The translations under genes were made by a program, and so were the position numbers. The notes beneath the pieces were generated by a model. It was not told the DNA's origin, did not search any database, and worked only from the letters and a program-made list of their open reading frames with translations. Below, piece by piece: positions 26,914 through 34,000 of a stretch of 64,000 nucleotides of DNA (its first letter is position 1; every line of letters begins with the position of its first letter). This stretch comes from Bradyrhizobium sp. 138. Lineage in GTDB: Bacteria; Pseudomonadota; Alphaproteobacteria; Rhizobiales; Xanthobacteraceae. The DNA is taken from positions 1 through 64,000 of the forward strand of contig NZ_JADPKT010000072.1 in the NCBI RefSeq assembly GCF_023074075.1, read 5' to 3'.

Positions 26914-27018
26914 TAGATCACCTTGTTATTCCACGACCGGAATGGCCGCAGACTACGGCGATTTCGCGAACGGTTCCAGCACCAGAAACATGGGGCATTG
27001 CCTTCCCGCCCCGCCGCA

Positions 27019-28047
27019 TCAGTTGACACCGAGTTTCTTTTGCAGGCTGGAGGACGAGGTCGTGTACTGGAACACGAGCCGCTTCTCCGGATAGACGTAG
27101 CGATGGGCTTTTTGCGACATCAGCGCGCCCTCGTGGAAGCCGCACAGGATCAGCTTGAGCTTTCCGGGATAGGTGTTGATGTCGCCGATCGCGAAGATGC
27201 CCGGCACGTTGGTCTCGAACGCGGATGTCTCGACCGGCACCAGATTGTTCTCCAGCGCAATGCCCCAGTTCGCGACCGGACCGAGCTTCATGGTCAGTCC
27301 GAAGAACGGCAGCATGGTGTCGCAGGCAATGTCGATCACAGCGTTGTCGTTGCCCTTGATGGTGGCGCCGGTGAGCTTGCCCTCGGCGCCGGAAAGAGCG
27401 GTGACCTGGCCGAGCCGGAGATCCATCTTGCCAGCGGCGACCAGCGCGCGCATCTGCTCGACGCTGTGGGGCGCGGCGCGAAACTCGTCGCGCCGGTGCA
27501 ACAGCGTGATGCGCTTCGCGATCGGATGCAGATTGAGCGTCCAGTCGAGCGCGGAATCGCCGCCGCCGACGATCAGCACGCTCTTGTCGCGGAACGTTTC
27601 CATCTTGCGCACGGCGTAATGGACTGACGTGCCTTCATAGGCCTCGATGCCCGGCACCGGCGGACGCTTGGGCTGGAACGAGCCGCCGCCGGCCGCGATC
27701 ACCAGCACCTTGCACTCGAACACCTTGCCCGCATCCGTGGTGCAGCGAAACAGGGGATCGCCGATCTTCTCCACGGTCTCGACCATCTCGCCGAGATGGA
27801 AGGTCGGATGGAACGGCTTGATCTGCTCCATCAGAGCGTCGGTGAGCCCCTGCCCCGAAACCTGCGGAATGCCGGGAATGTCGTAGATCGGCTTTTCCGG
27901 ATAGAGCTCGGCGCACTGGCCGCCGATCTTGTCGAGGATGTCGACGAAATGCGCCTTCATGTCGAGAAGGCCAAGCTCGAAGGCGGCGAACAGACCGCAG
28001 GGGCCGGCGCCAATAATCAGCACATCGGTTTTGATCGCGTCGCTCAT
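27019..28047 (-). CDS. Ferredoxin--NADP+ reductase (thioredoxin-reductase-like)
   Basis: A 342-aa flavoprotein of the TrxB-like ferredoxin/flavodoxin-NADP reductase group (YumC type). The FAD motif is GAGPCGLFAAFELG, NADP motif VGGGDSALDW, and the second FAD motif IFAIGDINTYPG. The CxxC redox pair of true thioredoxin reductase is missing, which supports FNR rather than TrxB. It transfers electrons between NADPH and ferredoxin. A likely partner ferredoxin lies at 29799-30119, separated by two genes on the opposite strand. Confidence 0.9.
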   Translation of the reverse strand: MSDAIKTDVLIIGAGPCGLFAAFELGLLDMKAHFVDILDKIGGQCAELYPEKPIYDIPGIPQVSGQGLTDALMEQIKPFHPTFHLGEMVETVEKIGDPLFRCTTDAGKVFECKVLVIAAGGGSFQPKRPPVPGIEAYEGTSVHYAVRKMETFRDKSVLIVGGGDSALDWTLNLHPIAKRITLLHRRDEFRAAPHSVEQMRALVAAGKMDLRLGQVTALSGAEGKLTGATIKGNDNAVIDIACDTMLPFFGLTMKLGPVANWGIALENNLVPVETSAFETNVPGIFAIGDINTYPGKLKLILCGFHEGALMSQKAHRYVYPEKRLVFQYTTSSSSLQKKLGVN

Positions 28048-28229
28048 GTCGTCTCTTTGTCTGTGGTTATCAGCTGGACGGCGCCCTTTGGGCAGAGGTG
28101 ACCCTGCCTGTCTAGCCAACGGGGATGGATCAGGGAAGGCATAAAAGCGGGAGCACCCCGCAACCGCGCCCACTTGCCGGGGCAGGATAACTGGGCTGTA
28201 ACGAGCGAGGATATGACGGAGATCAATCG

Positions 28230-28685
28230 GTGAACGCACCAAGTCGCCTCGATACGACGCCGCGCCTGGAGGACTACCCCTACCGCCTCAGCGACAACGT
28301 CCGCTTCGGCGATCTCGATCCCAACCAGCACGTCAACAACGCGGTCTACGCCACCTATTTCGAGACCGGCCGTGTCACGCTGATGAAGAGCCCGGAGTAC
28401 GGGCTGACGCCGCCAGGGCTCGCCTGGATCATGGTGCGGCTCGACATCCATTTCCGCGCCGAGCTGCACTGGCCGGGCACGATCGAGCTCGGCCTCGGCG
28501 TGGTGAAGTTAGGGCGAACGTCGGTGACCTTCGAGCAGGTGGTGTTTTCGGAAGGGCGATGCGTGGCGTCGGCGCAGGCCATCGCCGTCATGATCGATGA
28601 GGCCTCGCGCCGGCCGACACCGCTGACCGACGAGGTGATCCGCAATCTCAAGCCGTGGTGGCGGCGCGGAGCGGGCGAACCATGA
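28230..28685 (+). CDS. Hotdog-fold acyl-CoA thioesterase
   Basis: A 151-aa protein of the 4-hydroxybenzoyl-CoA thioesterase/YbgC type. The catalytic region RFGDLDPNQHVNN (D30) and a following YATYFETGR helix are diagnostic. It probably hydrolyses acyl-CoA esters in the cytosol; chain preference is unknown. Start is a GTG preceded by ACGGAG. Its stop codon overlaps the start of the next gene (ATGA). Confidence 0.88.
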   Translation: MNAPSRLDTTPRLEDYPYRLSDNVRFGDLDPNQHVNNAVYATYFETGRVTLMKSPEYGLTPPGLAWIMVRLDIHFRAELHWPGTIELGLGVVKLGRTSVTFEQVVFSEGRCVASAQAIAVMIDEASRRPTPLTDEVIRNLKPWWRRGAGEP

Positions 28686-29830
28686 TGCGCCACGCGGCGC
28701 TCTGGCTTGTGCTGGCCGTTCTGGCCGCGCAGCCCTCCGTGGCCGAGGACTACCATCGGGAGGATCTGCGCATCGCGATGCCGGCGGCGGGCCCGCGCGG
28801 CCTCGAAGCGTTGCTGATCCGCCCCGCGGGCACACAGGCTTATCCGCTCGCGCTGATCAGCCACGGCACGGCCACGGATGCAGTGCAGCGGCGCGATCTC
28901 ACCCCTTACCGCTTCTACCAACAGGCCGTCGCATTCGCACGCAGGGGATTTGCCGCGCTCGTCGTGATGCGTCGCGGCTACGGCGACTCGGGCGGCACTC
29001 ACGCGGAGCGCGCCGCCTGTTGCGCCACCGCAAGCATTCTGCGCACGGAAAGAATGGCTGCGGACGATCTGCGCGCCGCGGTTGCAGCCATGGAGCATCG
29101 CCCTGATGTCAGCTCGCACGGAATGATCGCGGTCGGAGTTTCCACGGGAGGCCTCGCAACCGTCGCACTGACGACGAACCCGCCCCCTGGCCTCGCGGCG
29201 GCGATCAGCTTCGCCGGCGGCATTCGTCGCGACAACGCGAGCGATGCCCAGAAAACTGCCGACCAGGCGGGATTGGTCGACGCGTTCCGCACGCTGGGCG
29301 CAACGTCGCACGCACCCATGCTGTGGGTCTATGCGGCCAACGACAGCTATTTCAGTCCGGAGCTTGCCGGCCAAGCGTTCGACGCGTTCTCAGCCGCCGG
29401 TGGACGCGCGCAGCTGATCGAGGCACCGGCTTTCGGCAATGACGGCCATGATCTGTTTCATGGCGGCGTCACGGTCTGGCAACCGATGGTGGACGCCTTT
29501 CTGCATCAGCAAAATCTGGGCAGAAGTAAACCTCTGGCAGCGCCGCTCCTGCCCGATCTGCCGGTTCCGCCGCAATTCGGCAGCCGAGGGCGCGCGGCCT
29601 TTTCGGAGTACATGGCCGAGGGCCAACACAAGGCATTCGCAGTCTCGAAGAACTTCTATGGCTACTCGGTCGGTCGGCGATCGGTCGAGGATGCCAAACA
29701 GCGCGCGCTATCCGGATGCGGGAAACTCGCGCCCGATTGCGCGCTATATGCGGTCGACGATCAGCTCTCTGGACCGGCGACGGCCGCCGCTGAGCCCGTC
29801 AGGCCTGACGTTCCGGCGTCGTCACGATGA
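28682..29830 (+). CDS. Exported alpha/beta hydrolase with C-terminal DUF4189-like domain
   Basis: A 382-aa precursor. After a signal peptide (LVLAVLAAQPSVA) comes a dienelactone-hydrolase-like alpha/beta domain with nucleophile elbow GVSTGGLA, acid in WVYAANDSYF and His in NDGHDLFH. A separate C-terminal stretch of about 60 residues (HKAFAVSKNFYGYSVG ... CALYAVDD) with two cysteines resembles the DUF4189/SLR-type exported module. ATG at 28682 overlaps the thioesterase stop, so translation is coupled. Its 3' end overlaps the convergent ferredoxin gene by 32 bases. Substrate unknown. Confidence 0.82.
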   Translation: MMRHAALWLVLAVLAAQPSVAEDYHREDLRIAMPAAGPRGLEALLIRPAGTQAYPLALISHGTATDAVQRRDLTPYRFYQQAVAFARRGFAALVVMRRGYGDSGGTHAERAACCATASILRTERMAADDLRAAVAAMEHRPDVSSHGMIAVGVSTGGLATVALTTNPPPGLAAAISFAGGIRRDNASDAQKTADQAGLVDAFRTLGATSHAPMLWVYAANDSYFSPELAGQAFDAFSAAGGRAQLIEAPAFGNDGHDLFHGGVTVWQPMVDAFLHQQNLGRSKPLAAPLLPDLPVPPQFGSRGRAAFSEYMAEGQHKAFAVSKNFYGYSVGRRSVEDAKQRALSGCGKLAPDCALYAVDDQLSGPATAAAEPVRPDVPASSR

Positions 29831-30119
29831 GACCGTCGAGATCGTCGGAGACCTTGATCTGGCAGGACAGGCGCGAATTCGGGCGCACATCGAAGCCGAA
29901 GTCGAGCATGTCCTCCTCCATCGGCGTCGGGCTGCCGACCTTCTCGCGCCAGGCTTCGTCGACATACACATGGCAGGTCGCGCAGGCGCAGGCGCCGCCG
30001 CATTCGGCCTCGACACCGGGAATGCTGTTGCGGATCGCGGCTTCCATCACGGTTGCGCCGTTCTCGATTTCCACCGTGCGGGTTTCGCCCTTGTGGTCGA
30101 CAAAGTGAATCTTGGCCAT
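29799..30119 (-). CDS. [2Fe-2S] ferredoxin (adrenodoxin type)
   Basis: A 106-aa ferredoxin with cluster ligands C40, C46, C49 and C86 in the C-x5-C-x2-C...C arrangement of adrenodoxin/Fdx-type proteins. It carries electrons to P450s, Fe-S assembly or other monooxygenases; the reductase at 27019-28047 is the obvious nearby donor. Neither hscBA nor iscA is adjacent, so a role outside Fe-S biogenesis is possible. Length is normal for the family. Confidence 0.93.
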   Translation of the reverse strand: MAKIHFVDHKGETRTVEIENGATVMEAAIRNSIPGVEAECGGACACATCHVYVDEAWREKVGSPTPMEEDMLDFGFDVRPNSRLSCQIKVSDDLDGLIVTTPERQA

Positions 30120-30282
30120 GTGTGCTCGTGCTGCCGCGGTGCTGGAATGAAGGAGGGTCCGGGCTGTCCTATAACGGGTCGATCAGCCCGGCGCCATAGG
30201 GTTTTGATGCGAAGTGAATCCCGCTTTGCGGCAAGAAAATGCGTCAAAACAAGCAACTAGAGGCCGGCTCGGCCGCTTGGCC

Positions 30283-30657
30283 TCAAGCCTTCAGGATGGC
30301 CTCGATGGCGGCGCGGGCCTCGGTCACGGCCTCCTTCAGCGCGGCGAAGGCATGGCGCTCGTTGTGACCGGTCTGGATCGCGGTTTCCAGGCTCGCTGCG
30401 GCATCCGCCACCGCAAAAGCGCCGATCCCGCGGGCCGAGCCCTTGAGCTTGTGGGCAAGTGCACTGGCATCAGTCGGCAGCATCGCCATCGCCGCCATCA
30501 GGCGGACCGCCTGCTCGGCGAACATGGCCAGCACTTCCTGTTCCAGCTCCGCGTCGCCGAGCGTCATCCGGGAGAGGTGGTCGAGGTCGAGCGGGCTGTC
30601 GATGGGTGCAAGCGGGGGCGAGGGCATCCAGTCCATCCGTTGCAGTTCAGGCGTCAT
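30283..30657 (-). CDS. Hpt histidine phosphotransfer protein
   Basis: A 124-aa stand-alone Hpt domain, an all-helical bundle with phospho-accepting H69 in ALAHKLKGSARGIGA. It relays phosphate between hybrid kinases and response regulators. No partner kinase or regulator is adjacent. It is divergent from the giant growth-pole-like gene, and the shared 397-base intergenic region contains a CtrA-type site. It is not ChpT-like (no degenerate kinase ATPase fold). Confidence 0.88.
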   Translation of the reverse strand: MTPELQRMDWMPSPPLAPIDSPLDLDHLSRMTLGDAELEQEVLAMFAEQAVRLMAAMAMLPTDASALAHKLKGSARGIGAFAVADAAASLETAIQTGHNERHAFAALKEAVTEARAAIEAILKA

Positions 30658-30861
30658 GGCGCAGGCCCCGGCATAGCGCGATGGTTCCGCCGGTCCGGCG
30701 GTAGTTTCTCCTTACCCAAGCATGGAAATGGTTAACGAAATGTTTGGGCTGTTTGACGCAGATCTGCCGGTTTATTGACGAAAAGTTGCCGCAATCGGCC
30801 GAGACCGGTGGAGAATTTCATTGATTGCTAAGGCGTTAGGGCGCGATCCTGTTAACGATGA

Positions 30862-30876
30862 TTAAGATTGTCTTAA
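30862..30876. promoter_or_regulatory. Perfect CtrA-type box (TTAA-N7-TTAA)
   Basis: TTAAGATTGTCTTAA matches the CtrA consensus exactly and is itself palindromic; an overlapping TTAA-N6-TTAA starts at 30853. It lies 179 bases before the giant gene's ATG and 205 before the Hpt gene. CtrA is the master cell-cycle regulator of alphaproteobacteria. The rest of the 30658-31054 gap is AT-richer than average and shows no gene. Confidence 0.6.
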
Positions 30877-31054
30877 TCGCGGGCATTTCATTCGCGACGC
30901 TCTGCCAATAGGATGTTGCAGAAATTGGCGGACAAGCCGTCCGGGTGGGGACGGCTCGGAGATCCGCGCAAGCGGCATGATCCGGTCTGTGGGCTTGCGT
31001 AGCGCGCAGGGCTCGCGGGGGGACGCGTACAAGTAACGAGGGCTCGGACTGAAC

Positions 31055-34000
31055 ATGGCGAACACTCCGAAAAAGGTCAAAGACCCCACAGAAGTTGCGC
31101 TTTCTGCGATCCAGGAAGCCCTCAACATCAGCGACACGGCTGCGGACACCAGCCGCAACGCCTCGATGCGCAACGAGACGGCGTCCTCGGTGGCGCCGCC
31201 GGCGCCCCCGATCTTCGACGAGCCGAGCTTCGAGCCGCGCCCCGCCGCCAACGAACGGTCGACCGTGTTCGATCCGGTCGAGGAGCCGCGCTCTTCGCGC
31301 CGCGCCGCCAATGACGACCGCGAGACCATCGGCCAGCTGCTCCAGGCGCTGCAGAAGGGCCGCCCTGCCCGCAGCGTCTATACCTTCGCCACCATCTTCG
31401 CCGGCGTCTGGCTCGCTGCCTGCGCTGCGCTGACGTTCGGCTTCCTGCCCTCGATACAGGCCGCCATGGGCCAGAGCGGCGGCGTGCTCGTCATCGCCGG
31501 CCTGATCGCGATGTTCTTCGCGCCGATCATGCTGTTCTACTTCCTCGCCAGCCTGGTCTGGCGCGGCCAGGAAATGCGCATGATCGCGCAGGCGATGGCG
31601 CAGGTCGCGATCCGCTTCTCCGAGCCCGAAGGCTCGGCCTCCGATTCCATGGTCACCGTCGGCCAGGCCATCCGCCGCGAGGTCGCGGCGATGGGCGACG
31701 GCATCGAGCGTGCGATCGCGCGTGCCGGCGAGCTCGAGACGCTGGTCGCCAACGAGGTCGCCGCGCTCGAACGCGCCTATTCCGACAACGAAGTGCGCAT
31801 CCGCGCCCTGCTCCAGGACATCGCGCATCAGCGCGACAATCTGGTCGGCCAGGCCGAGCAGGTCCGCAGCGCCATCTCCGGCGTGCAGATCGATCTGCGC
31901 CACGACATCGCGCTGATCTCGGACGCGATCGCCTCACGCGTCGACGAAGTCGCCAAGTCCATCACCGGTGCGCTGGAAGAGCGCGGCGCCCACATCACCA
32001 GCGCGCTGAGCAATGCCGGCGACAACATGATCCTGGCGCTCGGCGAACGCGGCGGCGACCTGCTCGACCGCCTCGAGGAGGCCAGCAACGAGACCACGCG
32101 CGCGGTGCTCGACGCCAGCGAGCGGCTGACCACCAGCCTCAACTTCAAGACCGGCCACGTCCACGACGAGTTCGTCGACCTCGCCGACCGCGTCCACGAG
32201 ATGCTGAACGAGCGCATCGACCGCATCACCGGCGAATTCGAGCAGCGCTCCGCCGCGATCGTCGACGGCATCTCCGAGCGCACCGAGCAGGTGCACGACA
32301 GCTTGAAGAATTCCTCGGACTCGCTGCTGCTCGAGCTCGAGCTGCGCTCCAACGACCTCTCCTCCAAGATCGACGACGCCGGCAACCGCCTCGCCGGCCA
32401 GATCATGACGAGCGGCGACAAGGCGAGCGAGGCGCTCGACGCCACCGTCAACACCCTCGTCGCCAAGGTCGTCAGCCAGACCGAGACCGCGCACGACTCG
32501 CTGTCGCTGCAGATGAGCGCGTTCGACGAGCTGGTGCGGAACCAGGGCACCGAGCTGGTCGAGAAGTTCGCCCGCGACTCCGGCACGCTGGGCGCCCTGA
32601 TCACGCGCCACATCTCCGAGTTCGACCGCACCGTGAAGACCTTCGGCGGCGAGATCGTCGAGCGCATGGGCCAGCGCACGCAGGACATCCATGAGTCGCT
32701 CAAGACCTATGTCGACAATTTCGACACCCGCTTCACCGCGAACGGTGGCGAGATCACGGCCGTGCTCGACCAGCGCCTGGTGCAGTTCGAAACCACGATC
32801 GGAGAACGCGTCAGCAATCTCGACGCCTCGCTGAACGGCAAGATCTCCAGCCTCGACTCGACGATCGAAGGCCACATCAAGACCTTCGACGAGCAGCTCG
32901 GCGGCCGCGTCACCGCGCTCGAACAGTCGTTCGACACCCGTGCGAAGTCGGTCACCGAGACCGTCGACAGCCGTCTCGACACGCTGGCGACCACACTGAC
33001 GGACGGCGCCACGCAGGCGATCCAGTCGATCGACTCCCGCCTCACCCACCTCACGACCTCGCTGACCGATGGCGCATCCCAGACCATCCAGTCGATCGAC
33101 ACGAGGCTGACCCACCTCACGACGACGCTCACCGGCGGCGCGTCGCAGGCGCTCGAGTCCATCGACTCCCGCCTCACCTACCTCACCACCGCGGTGACGA
33201 ACGGCGCTTCGCAAGCGGTGCAGTCGATCGACACGCGCCTGACCCTCCTGACCTCGACCCTCACGGACGGCACCGCCCAGGCGATCGACGCGGTCGACCG
33301 CCGCATCACCGGCGTCACCGAGATCATCGACGGCCGCAGCACGCACCTGACCGACACGGTCACGGCGCGCTTCCAGGAGATCCATCAGGTCATCGAGACC
33401 AAGGTCGGCTCGGTCGCCAGCGACATCGACGTGCGCGTGGCGCAGTTCGAGGATCTGCTCGGCTCGCGCGTCGAGGCCGTCGCCGGCCGCATCGAGAGCA
33501 GCGGCCGCCAGGCCAGCGAGGACATGATGTCCCGCGCCGAGATGATCTCGACCGCGATCCGCTCGCATGTCGAGGACGCCGAGCGTTCGCTCACCAACCT
33601 CGTCGTCAACACCAGCGAGACGATCCAGACCGGTGCGCGCACCGCCCAGCAGTCGCTGATGACGGTCTCCTCCGACGTCAACGCCCAGCTCAAGATGACC
33701 TCCGCCGAGGTCGAGCGCGCGCTGACCGCGGTCGGCACCGGTTCGGCGAACTCGATCCTGAACAGCGCCCGCGAGGCGCAGTCGACCCTGGTCGCAGCGT
33801 CGGGCGAAGCCTCCAGCCAGATCAAGGGGCTCGCGGCCGACGTCGAACGCACGCTGTCGGCGGCAGGCTCCGCCACCGCGGCCTCGATCCTGGCCGGCGC
33901 CCGCGAGGTCCAGACCACCCTCGTCACGGCGTCCTCGGACGCGGCCAACCACGTCAAGACGCTCACCGCCGACGTGCAGCGCTCGCTGTCGCTGGCCGGC

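Noticed and set aside
27019..28047. Thioredoxin reductase
   Set aside because: The CxxC redox motif is absent; the sequence fits the ferredoxin-NADP reductase branch instead.
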